Shown here one piece after another: positions 1 to 7,378 of a stretch of 41,625 bases of DNA; the first letter of the stretch is position 1; the number at the start of each line of letters is the position of its first letter. The notes beneath the pieces were generated by a model. The model worked only from the letters and a program-made list of their open reading frames with translations, searched no databases and was not told the DNA's origin. Origin of the DNA: Rhodospirillales bacterium. Its GTDB lineage: Bacteria > Pseudomonadota > Alphaproteobacteria > Rhodospirillales > Defluviicoccaceae. A program made the position numbers and the translations under genes. The stretch lies in the NCBI GenBank assembly GCA_025458035.1, contig JALOTH010000005.1, positions 1 through 41,625 of the forward strand. The letters run 5' to 3'.

Positions 1-418
1 ACGCCAGCCATTTCGCATACTTGACGATGCCATCGAATTGATCGCCATGAAGAACGAGAAAGCGGCGGCCATCGGCGGTGATATGCATGGCTTCCGGCAA
101 TACGGCGACGCGGCCGAAACGGTGATTCGTAAAATCGCGAAACGCTTCATCGTGGTTGCCGGGGATATAGATGACCCGCGTTCCCTTGCGAGCCTTCCGC
201 AGCAGCTTCTGAATGACGTCGTTATGCTCCTGTCGCCAGTACCAGGTCTTACGCATGCGCCAGATGTCGACGATATCCCCGACCAGATATAAATAATCCG
301 ATTCCGTCGACCGTAAAAAATCCATCAGCAGGTCGGCGTTACAGCCACGCGTGCCCAGATGAATATCGGAAATCCAAATCGAGCGAAAACGCAGGTTGGG
401 TGACGTTATCGCATTCAT
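1..418 (-). CDS. LpxH-like metallophosphoesterase (UDP-2,3-diacylglucosamine diphosphatase family), 3' end cut off
   Basis: Only the first 139 codons are present; the gene runs off the left edge. The reverse-strand frame opens with MNAITSPNLRFRSIWISDIH and shows the calcineurin-like metal-binding motifs in order: DIHLG, GDIVD, GNHDE and, near the cut, LHGDQFDG. This matches the COG2908 family, whose best-known member LpxH hydrolyses UDP-2,3-diacylglucosamine to lipid X on the cytoplasmic side of the inner membrane during lipid A synthesis. The alphaproteobacterial branch is usually annotated that way, but true LpxH activity is not settled by sequence, so no symbol is given. The ATG at 418 is the first in-frame start after an upstream non-coding stretch. 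The 198 bp between this start and the end of pmbA hold nothing I recognise. Confidence 0.8.
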   Translation of the reverse strand, partial: MNAITSPNLRFRSIWISDIHLGTRGCNADLLMDFLRSTESDYLYLVGDIVDIWRMRKTWYWRQEHNDVIQKLLRKARKGTRVIYIPGNHDEAFRDFTNHRFGRVAVLPEAMHITADGRRFLVLHGDQFDGIVKYAKWLA

Positions 419-616
419 TATCCGATCGGCTCCGCAGCTGACAAAAACGCGCCGGCTCCCTCAGCAGGCCGCGATCCTATCGGAGGTTGTGCGGGCGATG
501 CATCGACTGATCCGCTGATTCACAAAAATTTGCGAGTCGCGTCTTGCCGTCGTCATATTTCGGCCGCGCGCCGCCGTTCGAGCGTGCCTCCGTCCGCCGC
601 CGGCGCTCCTCGCCCG

Positions 617-2002
617 TTAACGTCCGGCCACCGTCAGGCCGTCGACGCGCAGTGTCGGCGAATCGATGCCATAGCGGAACTCGAGGTCGCTGGCCGCCGT
701 GAGCGAACGGAACATCTCGATCAGGTTGCCGGACACGGTAAGCTCGCTCACCGGAAACGCGATCTGCCCGCCGCTGATCCAAAAGCCGCTGGCGCCGCGG
801 CTGTAATCGCCGGTCACGCCGTTGACGCCGAATCCCATGAGATCGGTGACGTAGAGCCCATCCTGGACATCGGCCCACATCTCGGCGGGAGAGACGGTCC
901 CGGCGGCGATGTAGAGGTTGCTGGGCGCGGCCGCGGGGGGTGATGAAGGGCTGCGCACGCTGTGCCCGGTGGGCGGCAGGCCGAGCTGTCGCGCCGAGCG
1001 CAGGTCGAGCAGCCATTGACGCAGCACCCCCTTGTCGACCAGCGCCCGCCGTTCGCTGGCAATCCCCTCGGCGTCCACCGGCCGCGAGCGCAAGCCGCGG
1101 CGACGCCACGGGTCATCGATGATGTCGATGGCGTCAGCGAACACGAGTTGGCCCATTTTGTCCTTCAGGAATGTCGTGCCGCGCGCCACCGCCGCCCCGG
1201 TGATCGCGGCGACAAAATGCGACAGCAGGCTGCGCGCCGCGCGCGGATGATAGATCACCGGCACCCGGGCGCTGGCCACCTTGCGCGGACCGAGCCGGCG
1301 CACCGCCCGCTCGCCGGCGGCACGGCCGATGGCAGCGGGATCGGGAAGGTCCCGCGCATGCACCGCCGATGCATAATCGTAATCACGCTCCATGGCGGTG
1401 CCTTCCCCGGCAACCACCGAGACGCTGATCGCCGAGCCGGTGCGCACGAACGCCCGCGAAAAGCCGTTGCTGGCGGCGAGCGCCGTCGACGTCCAGGACC
1501 AGCTCGCCTCCGCCCCTTCGGAATTGGTGATACCGGCCACCGCCAGCGCCGCGTCTTCGGCGGCGGCGGCGCGCGCCAGCAGAGCGTCGGCATCGGGCAC
1601 CACGGCATCGGTCATGTCGAGGTCCACCGGATTGGCGGCGACGAGCTCCGGTTCGGCGAGACCGCAGTGGGGGTCTTCGGGGAGCAGCCGCGCCATCGTG
1701 CACGCCCGCTCGACGAGGTGGGCGAGGGAGGCGTCGGAAAGGTCGGATGTGGCGCAGATCGCCTGACGCCGGCCGACAAAGACCCGCAGGCCAAGGTCGA
1801 TGCTCTCCGCCCGTTCGAGGTTCTCGACGCGGCCGAGGCGGCGCGCCACCGACAATCCGTGGCGGCGCTGCATCATCACGTCGGCAGCGTCGGCACCGCC
1901 GGCGCGGGCGGCGGCGATCAACCGATGCATCCGCCCGAGATCGGCATCGGCGAGGTCTCCGGCGGAAGCGAGGGTTGCGGCGGCGGTGGGAATCGTGGTC
2001 AT
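617..2002 (-). CDS. pmbA: PmbA/TldE family metalloprotease-like protein
   Basis: The product is 461 aa, close to the usual 450 aa of PmbA (TldE). TldD/TldE form a heterodimeric cytoplasmic protease that trims microcin B17 and degrades CcdA in E. coli; the TldE half carries no HExxxH metal site, and none is seen here. The C-terminal stretch LMGFGVNGVTGDYSRGASGF is the diagnostic glycine-rich PmbA signature. The frame stays open upstream, but the ATG at 2002 gives the family-typical N-terminus (MTTIPTAAATLASAGDLADA); longer starts would add arginine-rich sequence unlike the family. No tldD is visible in the window. It is divergent from the oxidoreductase operon, with about 140 bp between them. 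Confidence 0.9.
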   Translation of the reverse strand: MTTIPTAAATLASAGDLADADLGRMHRLIAAARAGGADAADVMMQRRHGLSVARRLGRVENLERAESIDLGLRVFVGRRQAICATSDLSDASLAHLVERACTMARLLPEDPHCGLAEPELVAANPVDLDMTDAVVPDADALLARAAAAEDAALAVAGITNSEGAEASWSWTSTALAASNGFSRAFVRTGSAISVSVVAGEGTAMERDYDYASAVHARDLPDPAAIGRAAGERAVRRLGPRKVASARVPVIYHPRAARSLLSHFVAAITGAAVARGTTFLKDKMGQLVFADAIDIIDDPWRRRGLRSRPVDAEGIASERRALVDKGVLRQWLLDLRSARQLGLPPTGHSVRSPSSPPAAAPSNLYIAAGTVSPAEMWADVQDGLYVTDLMGFGVNGVTGDYSRGASGFWISGGQIAFPVSELTVSGNLIEMFRSLTAASDLEFRYGIDSPTLRVDGLTVAGR

Positions 2003-2129
2003 GTCTCGGCCTCGGTACGGTGTGTCAGACAATGACAAGGCGGTCCGTGCGGTCATTGGCGTCGCGCCCGCGAATGTCAGCGGCGCTGCCATAGGATGTC
2101 CGCGCTCATCGTCTTTCCGCCTCCTATAT

Positions 2130-2145
2130 AGGAAGGGGGCGGGTG
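2130..2145 (+). promoter_or_regulatory. Shine-Dalgarno and GTG start of korA
   Basis: AGGAAG at 2130-2135 lies 7 nt before a GTG at 2143 in the korA frame. The next in-frame ATG (2185) has only AAGAAG about 12 nt upstream, so GTG 2143 is preferred. The two alternatives differ by 14 residues outside the conserved domain. Confidence 0.5.
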
Positions 2146-4062
2146 CCGTCCTCTCCGTTTCGTCGCAAGAAGCTCGTAGCCCCGATGACCTCCTCCGCCG
2201 CCGCCCTGCCACCATCCGCTGCCGCATCCCCTCGCCAGGCCCTCGAATCCGCCGTTGTCCGCTTTGCCGGCGATTCCGGCGATGGCATTCAGCTCACCGG
2301 ATTGCGGTTCGCCGCCGCCACCGCGCTGGCCGGTAACGATCTTGCCACCTTCCCCGATTTTCCGGCGGAAATCCGGGCGCCGGCGGGGACGACCTATGGC
2401 GTGTCGGCGTTTCAGATCAATTTCGGCGCCCGCGCCATCAAGACCTCCGGCGATCGGCCCGACGTGCTGGTGGCGCTGAATCCGGCGGCGCTGAAGGTTG
2501 AGCTGCCAACGCTGAAACGCGGCGGCATCGTCATCGTCGACGCGGGCGCCTTCGCCGAGCGCGACCTCAAGCGGGCGGGATACGCGGCATCGCCGCTCGC
2601 CGACGGTTCGCTCGATGGCTACCGCCTGCTGGCCATCGACATCTCGCGGCTGACCCTGGAAGCGGTCCGGCCGTGCGGCGTGTCTCAGCACGAAGCCTTG
2701 CGCTGCCGCAACTTCTGGGCGCTGGGGCTTGTCTATTGGATGTTCGGGCGCGATCGGGCGCCGACGCAGGCCTGGATCGGCCGGCGGTTCGCCGACGAGC
2801 CGCGCCTCGCGCAGGCAAACGCCACCGCTCTCGACGCCGGCCACGTTTACGGCGAGACCGGCGAGGTCGCGCCCGCCTTCTCCGTCGATGCGGCGCCACT
2901 GGCGCCTGGCCAGTACCGGGTGATCACCGGCGGCGAGGCGCTGGCGCTCGGACTGCTCACCGGTGCCCACCTCGCCGGCCGCCCCTTGGTCTTCGCCTCC
3001 TACCCGATCACCCCCGCCTCGCCGGTGCTGCACGCCATGAGCGGGTGGCGCGCCCATGGCGTGACGACGCTGCAGGCGGAGGACGAAATCGCCGCCGCCT
3101 GCGCCGCCATCGGCGCATCCTACGCCGGGGCGATCGGTGTCACCTCCTCCTCCGGTCCGGGCATTGCGTTGAAGTCCGAGGCCATCGGCCTTGCGGTCAC
3201 CGCCGAACTGCCGCTGATCGTCCTTGACACGCAGCGCGCCGGTCCGTCCACCGGCATGCCGACGAAGACCGAGCAGTCCGATCTCAACCTCGCCCTGTTC
3301 GGCCGCCATGGCGAGGCGCCGGCGGTCGTCCTCGCGGCGCGCTCGCCGGCCGACGCGTTCGACGTCGCGATCGAGGCGGTGCGTCTGGCGACCCGCTACA
3401 TGACGCCGGTGTACGTACTGTCCGACGGCTACATCGCCAACGCGGCGCAGCCGTGGGCGATCCCGGACGTCGCCGCCCTGCCGCCGTTTCCCGCCCACAT
3501 CCGCACCGATCCGCAAGGCTACCAGCCGTTCGCCCGCGACGCCGAGACCCTCGCCCGCGACTGGGCAGTGCCCGGAACGCCTGGCCTCGAGCACCGCCTC
3601 GGCGGCCTGGAGAAGGACGCCACCGCCGGCACCATCTCCTACGATCCCGCCAATCACCAGCGCATGACCGAACTGCGCGCCGCCAAGATCGCCCGCATCG
3701 CCGACGAGATCCCGGCGCAGGTGCCCGATGCCGGGCCGGAACGGGGCCGGCTCGCCGTCGTCGGCTGGGGATCGACATGGGGGCCGATCAGCCGGGCCGT
3801 TGCCCTGCTCCACCAGCGCGGCCATGGCGATGTGGCACACATCCACCTGCGGCACCTCTCGCCGCTGCCGCGCAACCTCGGCCGGCTGCTGGAGGGCTTC
3901 GCGCGAACGCTGGTGATCGAGATGAATTCAGGACAATTGTTGCAGCTGATCCGCGGCACCTACCTCAGTCCCGCCGTTGGCTACCAGAAGGTCGCCGGTC
4001 AGCCGCTGACCATCGAGGAGGTCGAGGCGGTCCTCCTCCAGCATTGGGGAGCCGACAGATGA
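2143..4062 (+). CDS. korA: 2-oxoacid:acceptor oxidoreductase, fused gamma-alpha subunit (KorA-like)
   Basis: The 639-aa protein starts with a gamma domain (VVRFAGDSGDGIQLTG, about residues 38-53, then FPAEIRAPAGTTYGVSAFQI). It continues into the pyrimidine-binding alpha domain (ITGGEALALG, YPITPASPVLH, SSSGPGIALKSE, TQRAGPSTGMPTKTEQSD) and ends in a transketolase C-like segment. This is the architecture of two-subunit 2-oxoglutarate or 2-oxoacid ferredoxin oxidoreductases, which convert a 2-oxoacid plus CoA to acyl-CoA, CO2 and reduced ferredoxin in the cytoplasm. Its stop overlaps the korB start (ATGA, 4059-4062), so the subunits are translationally coupled. 2-Oxoglutarate is the likely substrate from family convention; sequence alone does not exclude pyruvate or branched-chain oxoacids. 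Confidence 0.9.
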   Translation: MPSSPFRRKKLVAPMTSSAAALPPSAAASPRQALESAVVRFAGDSGDGIQLTGLRFAAATALAGNDLATFPDFPAEIRAPAGTTYGVSAFQINFGARAIKTSGDRPDVLVALNPAALKVELPTLKRGGIVIVDAGAFAERDLKRAGYAASPLADGSLDGYRLLAIDISRLTLEAVRPCGVSQHEALRCRNFWALGLVYWMFGRDRAPTQAWIGRRFADEPRLAQANATALDAGHVYGETGEVAPAFSVDAAPLAPGQYRVITGGEALALGLLTGAHLAGRPLVFASYPITPASPVLHAMSGWRAHGVTTLQAEDEIAAACAAIGASYAGAIGVTSSSGPGIALKSEAIGLAVTAELPLIVLDTQRAGPSTGMPTKTEQSDLNLALFGRHGEAPAVVLAARSPADAFDVAIEAVRLATRYMTPVYVLSDGYIANAAQPWAIPDVAALPPFPAHIRTDPQGYQPFARDAETLARDWAVPGTPGLEHRLGGLEKDATAGTISYDPANHQRMTELRAAKIARIADEIPAQVPDAGPERGRLAVVGWGSTWGPISRAVALLHQRGHGDVAHIHLRHLSPLPRNLGRLLEGFARTLVIEMNSGQLLQLIRGTYLSPAVGYQKVAGQPLTIEEVEAVLLQHWGADR

Positions 4063-5129
4063 ACGCCATCGCGCCAGCGGTCGCCCGCTCACCGAAGGAT
4101 TACGCATCCGATCAGGAGGTGCGCTGGTGCCCCGGCTGCGGCGATTACGCGATATTGAAAGCGGTGCAAAAGACGCTCGCGGACCTTAACGCGGCGACGG
4201 CAAACACCGTCTTCGTGTCCGGCATCGGCTGCTCGTCGCGCTTCCCCTATTATCTGTCCACGTATGGCTTTCACACCATCCATGGCCGGGCGCCGGCGGT
4301 GGCGACGGGCGTGAAACTGGCCAATCCGGCGCTGGACGTGTGGATCGTCACCGGCGACGGCGACGGCCTGTCCATCGGCGGCAACCACATGCTGCATCTG
4401 TTGCGGCGTGACCTCGACGTGCAGGTCCTTCTCTTCAATAACGAGATTTATGGCCTGACCAAGGGCCAGTACTCGCCGACGTCCCGCGTCGGTACGCGCA
4501 GTCCATCCTCGCCCGGGGGATCGACGGAACGTCCGGTATCGCCAGCGCTGTTCGCGCTCGGTGCCGGCGCGCGATTTGTCGCCCGCGCCGTCGATGTCCA
4601 GCAAAAGCCGCTGGTCGACGTGCTGAAGCGGGCGCACGCCCACCCGGGCACCGCGTTCGTCGAGATCTATCAGAACTGCATCGTCTACAACGACGACGTG
4701 TTCGCCGGTTTCACCGACAAGGCGGTGGCAGCGGATAACCAGATCCACGTTGCCCACGGCCAACCGCTGCGCTTCGGCCGCGACGGCGGGCGCGGCCTCG
4801 TCCTCGACACGCGATCGCTGCGGCTGACCGCGGTGACGCTGGGGGATGGCGGAGCGGCCGTCGCCGACCTCCTCGTGCACGATGAAACCAACCCTGTTCT
4901 GGCCACCATGCTGGCGGCCATGCAGCCGCCGGATCTGCCGGTCGCCCTTGGCGTGCTCTATTGCGATCCGGCGGTGGCGACGGGGATGGCGGCGGGAACG
5001 TCGGCAGCCGCGCCGCCGGCCTTCGGCTCGGCTGAACTCGGCGAACGGATCAACGCTCTGCTGCATCGGGGGGAAACCTGGACGGTTGCTCCCGCAAGCG
5101 GCGTGAACGGCGGCGAGGCACGGCGATGA
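4059..5129 (+). CDS. korB: 2-oxoacid:acceptor oxidoreductase, beta subunit (KorB-like)
   Basis: This 356-aa subunit carries the thiamine diphosphate site and the single [4Fe-4S] cluster. Visible motifs are WCPGCGDY (C24, C27), SGIGCSS (C58) and YQNCIVYND (C207), four cysteines spaced as in archaeal two-subunit 2-oxoacid:ferredoxin oxidoreductases. The ThDP/Mg motif VTGDGDGLSIGGNH (98-110) is followed by NNEIYGLTKGQ. The ATG at 4059 overlaps the korA stop, and its own stop overlaps the rhodanese start at 5126. No separate ferredoxin or delta subunit gene is adjacent, so the electron acceptor is encoded elsewhere. The C-terminal 70 residues are alanine-rich and less conserved. Confidence 0.92.
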   Translation: MNAIAPAVARSPKDYASDQEVRWCPGCGDYAILKAVQKTLADLNAATANTVFVSGIGCSSRFPYYLSTYGFHTIHGRAPAVATGVKLANPALDVWIVTGDGDGLSIGGNHMLHLLRRDLDVQVLLFNNEIYGLTKGQYSPTSRVGTRSPSSPGGSTERPVSPALFALGAGARFVARAVDVQQKPLVDVLKRAHAHPGTAFVEIYQNCIVYNDDVFAGFTDKAVAADNQIHVAHGQPLRFGRDGGRGLVLDTRSLRLTAVTLGDGGAAVADLLVHDETNPVLATMLAAMQPPDLPVALGVLYCDPAVATGMAAGTSAAAPPAFGSAELGERINALLHRGETWTVAPASGVNGGEARR

Positions 5130-5548
5130 GCAGCGGTTACGCTGGCGACATCGACCCGCGGGAAGCGTGGCGAATGCTGTCCGAGCACCCCTCGTCCGCC
5201 CTCGTCGATGTGCGCACCCCGGCGGAATGGGCCTACGTCGGCGTGCCGGACCTGCGCGATCTCGGCAAGCAGCCGGTGTATGTGCCTTGGCTGCTGTTCC
5301 CGACGATGAGCGTCAATGAGAGCTTCGTCGAACAGGTCCGCGCCGCCGGCGTGGACCGCGACACGCCGCTGATCTTCATCTGCCGGTCGGGAGCGCGATC
5401 GCGCGCGGCGGCCATTCGCATGACCGCCGAGGGCTACGCCGCCTGTTACAACATCGGCAGCGGCTTTGAAGGCGATCCCGATGCGCAGCGCCACCGCGGC
5501 CGTGTCAACGGCTGGAAGGTCGACGGGCTGCCGTGGATCCAGTCCTGA
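5126..5548 (+). CDS. Rhodanese-like sulfurtransferase
   Basis: A 140-aa single-domain rhodanese. The active-site loop is ICRSGARS with the catalytic cysteine at residue 86; the domain begins near DPREAWRML and includes LVDVRTPAEW, the usual first half. Such proteins move sulfane sulfur as a cysteine persulfide, in the cytoplasm here since no signal peptide is seen. Its start overlaps the korB stop by four bases (ATGA), so it is the third gene of the korAB operon. The context suggests a role linked to the oxidoreductase, perhaps supplying or repairing sulfur for its iron-sulfur cluster; that link is inference. It ends 22 bp before the convergent metZ stop. Confidence 0.88.
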   Translation: MSSGYAGDIDPREAWRMLSEHPSSALVDVRTPAEWAYVGVPDLRDLGKQPVYVPWLLFPTMSVNESFVEQVRAAGVDRDTPLIFICRSGARSRAAAIRMTAEGYAACYNIGSGFEGDPDAQRHRGRVNGWKVDGLPWIQS

Positions 5549-5553
5549 GCAAA

Positions 5554-5581
5554 CCGCCGCCGCGGCCGGACTAGGCGGCGG
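5554..5581. terminator. GC-rich hairpin between convergent rhodanese gene and metZ
   Basis: An 8-bp perfect inverted repeat, CCGCCGCC (5554-5561) and GGCGGCGG (5574-5581), with a 12-nt loop sits at the junction of two convergent genes and overlaps the metZ 3' end. There is no U-tract on the plus side and only a short one on the minus side, so it is at best a weak terminator; alanine codons in metZ could explain it. Confidence 0.25.
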
Positions 5582-6773
5582 CGGCGAGCGCCTGGTCAAG
5601 ATCGGCGAGCAGGTCTTCCGCATCCTCAAGACCGATGGACAGACGCACCGTGCTGTCGTCAATGCCGAGCTCGGCCCGCTGTTCTGGTGAAAGACGCTGA
5701 TGGGTGGTCGTCGCCGGATGCGTCGCGAGGCTCTTCGCGTCGCCGAGGTTATTGGAAATGTCAATGAGTTGTAAGGCGTTCAGGAAGCGGAACGCGGCTG
5801 CCTTGCCGCCCGGCAGGTCGAAGGTGACGATGGAACCACCGGCCTTCATCTGCGCCATCGCCAGCGCGTGCTGCGGATGGCTGGGGAGCGCGGGATAGAG
5901 CACGCGACCGAGGCGGGCGCGCTCCTCAAGATGGCGGGCGACGCGCAGGGCGTTGTCACAGTGGCGGCTCACCCGCAGATCCAGGGTTTCGAGCCCCTTC
6001 AACAGCAGCCAGGCATTGAACGGGCTCATCGCCGGGCCGGTGTTGCGATGAAACGGGATCAGCTTCGTTTCAAAGTAGTCGGCGTCGTTGGTCAGGATCG
6101 CCCCGCCGAGCGTCCGCCCCTGACCGTCGATGTGCTTGGTTGCGGAATAGACGACGATGTCGGCGCCATAGGCGAACGGCTGCTGCAACAGCGGCGTGGC
6201 GAACACGTTGTCGACGACGACCTTGGCGCCGGCACTGCGGGCAAGCGCGCAAACCGCGGCGAGATCAACGATATCGAGCGTCGGGTTCGAAGGCGTCTCC
6301 AGGAACACGCAGTTGGCCGGTCGCGACAGCGCCCGGTTCCACGCTTCCGGCGAGGTGCCGTCGATCAGCTCCGTGCCGATACCGAAGGCCGGCAACACGG
6401 TGGTGACGATGTAATGGCAGGAGCCAAAGAGCGCCCGCGAGGCCACCACCCGGTCGCCAGCGGTCAGGAAGCAGGCCATCGACGCAAACACCGCCGCCAT
6501 GCCGCTCGCCGTGCCTCTGGCAAAGTCCGCCCCCTCCAGCAAGGCGAGGCGCTGTTCAAACATCTGCACCGTGGGATTGCCGAATCGGGAGTAGACGAAC
6601 CGCTGGCGTTCGCCCTTGAACGCCTCCTCCGCCTCCTCCGCCGAGGCATAGACATAACCCGAGGTCATGAACAGCGCCTCGCAGGTCTCGTCGAATTCCG
6701 AGCGCCGGGTGCCGCCGCGAACGAGTTGCGTCGCCGGACGCCACTGCCGGTTGTCGCGCGTGGACTTTGTCAT
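5571..6773 (-). CDS. metZ: O-succinylhomoserine sulfhydrylase
   Basis: A 400-aa PLP enzyme of the Cys/Met metabolism family. The PLP lysine is K213 in YSATKHIDGQGR, preceded by VVVDNVFATPLLQQP, and LETPSNPTLDIVD is the usual family motif. The N-terminal WRPATQLVRGGTRRSEFDET and the conserved LMTSGYVYASAEEAEEAF-type region are characteristic of alphaproteobacterial MetZ rather than cystathionine gamma-synthase. It makes homocysteine from O-succinylhomoserine and sulfide in direct-sulfhydrylation methionine synthesis. The ATG at 6773 has a strong GGAGG 4 nt upstream. A promoter-like pair lies 55-83 bp upstream. No SAM riboswitch was recognised in the leader, although many alphaproteobacterial metZ genes have one. 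Confidence 0.92.
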   Translation of the reverse strand: MTKSTRDNRQWRPATQLVRGGTRRSEFDETCEALFMTSGYVYASAEEAEEAFKGERQRFVYSRFGNPTVQMFEQRLALLEGADFARGTASGMAAVFASMACFLTAGDRVVASRALFGSCHYIVTTVLPAFGIGTELIDGTSPEAWNRALSRPANCVFLETPSNPTLDIVDLAAVCALARSAGAKVVVDNVFATPLLQQPFAYGADIVVYSATKHIDGQGRTLGGAILTNDADYFETKLIPFHRNTGPAMSPFNAWLLLKGLETLDLRVSRHCDNALRVARHLEERARLGRVLYPALPSHPQHALAMAQMKAGGSIVTFDLPGGKAAAFRFLNALQLIDISNNLGDAKSLATHPATTTHQRLSPEQRAELGIDDSTVRLSIGLEDAEDLLADLDQALAAAA

Positions 6774-6827
6774 GCATCCTCCGGGTTTATCGCTTCAACG
6801 GGGCGCGGCCTTGGTGGTCCCAGGCTT

Positions 6828-6856
6828 CGCTTAGTCGGGGGGCTGGCACGCGTCAA
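6828..6856 (-). promoter_or_regulatory. Probable sigma-70-type promoter of metZ
   Basis: On the minus strand TTGACG (plus 6851-6856) is followed after exactly 17 nt by TAAGCG (plus 6828-6833). The -35 matches consensus at five of six positions; the -10 is weaker. It points at metZ with a leader of about 50 nt, too short for a known SAM riboswitch. Confidence 0.5.
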
Positions 6857-6937
6857 GCGGCGGCACGCAAGCACGACAAGGGCCGTGTTATGGAAATTTC
6901 ATCACGGCGCCCGGGTTGTCCACGGTGTCGCCGACAC

Positions 6938-6966
6938 TTGTCCCCGGCAGGCGAGCCGACTATGAT
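6938..6966 (+). promoter_or_regulatory. Probable promoter of the cold-shock gene
   Basis: TTGTCC (6938-6943), 17-nt spacer, TATGAT (6961-6966). The -10 matches consensus at five of six positions. Initiation would fall near 6973, giving a leader of about 137 nt before the TTG start at 7110; long leaders are typical of cold-shock genes. The 336 bp between metZ and this gene contain these two promoters and the repeat at 6967-6997, and no other gene that I can support. Confidence 0.55.
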
Positions 6967-6997
6967 CCAACCAACAGTTTCACGACTGCTGGGTTGG
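6967..6997. repeat. Imperfect inverted repeat just downstream of the cold-shock promoter
   Basis: CCAACC (6967-6972) pairs with GGTTGG (6992-6997) and CAGT (6975-6978) with ACTG (6985-6988), around the loop TTCACG, with a small internal mismatch. It directly abuts the -10 hexamer, so the left arm is probably at or before the transcription start. That placement fits an operator better than a leader hairpin, but either is possible. Confidence 0.4.
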
Positions 6998-7109
6998 GTT
7001 TGTGCTTCGCTGCCGGCGTTCGCTCTACCGTTCCAGAAGACACGTTGAGACTGCCTCGGGTCGCGGTTGCGGCCGTGGCCCCTCACCTGACTGACGCGAG
7101 GTTAGACTC

Positions 7110-7319
7110 TTGAACACCGGAATTGTGAAGTGGTTCAACCGAACCAAGGGATACGGCTTCATTCAGCCGGAAAGCGGTGGCGCCGATGCATTCGTGCATA
7201 TCTCTGCCGTTGAGAGGGCGGGGCTCGATAACCTGAACGAAGGCCAGCGTGTCCAGTACGAACTGGTGCGCGGGCGCAACGGCAAGAGCTCCGCCGAAAA
7301 TCTCAAGATTGTTGGCTGA
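7110..7319 (+). CDS. Cold-shock domain protein (CspA family)
   Basis: A 69-aa single cold-shock domain. RNP1-like KGYGFIQ and RNP2-like AFVHISAVE are intact, as is the opening [14 protein letters not shown]. These small proteins bind single-stranded RNA or DNA and act as RNA chaperones in the cytoplasm. The start is TTG at 7110, chosen because GAGG (7098-7101) lies 8 nt upstream and there is no usable ATG. The gene stands alone with its own promoter, a long leader and a strong terminator. Cold induction is plausible from that layout, but many alphaproteobacterial Csp paralogues are not cold-induced. Confidence 0.92.
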   Translation: MNTGIVKWFNRTKGYGFIQPESGGADAFVHISAVERAGLDNLNEGQRVQYELVRGRNGKSSAENLKIVG

Positions 7320-7340
7320 GGATATTTTTTATCGTCAGGC

Positions 7341-7378
7341 AATCCCCCGGGGTGCAAACCTCGGGGGATTTTATTTTT
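7341..7378 (+). terminator. Rho-independent terminator of the cold-shock gene
   Basis: AATCCCCCGgGG (7341-7352) and CCtCGGGGGATT (7359-7370) form a long stem with a 6-nt loop, followed by TTATTTTT. The U-tract overlaps the cobQ stop codon on the opposite strand. There is no U-tract for the cobQ direction, so termination is for the plus strand only. Confidence 0.88.

Noticed and set aside
2077-3855. A 592-codon open frame on the minus strand opposite korA
   Set aside because: Shadow of korA; korA has full domain support on the plus strand.
6774-6860. SAM-II or other SAM riboswitch upstream of metZ
   Set aside because: The probable promoter leaves a leader of only about 50 nt, and I could not fit the SAM-II core (TGATTT, CTTGCA and GCTAAA elements) to the sequence.
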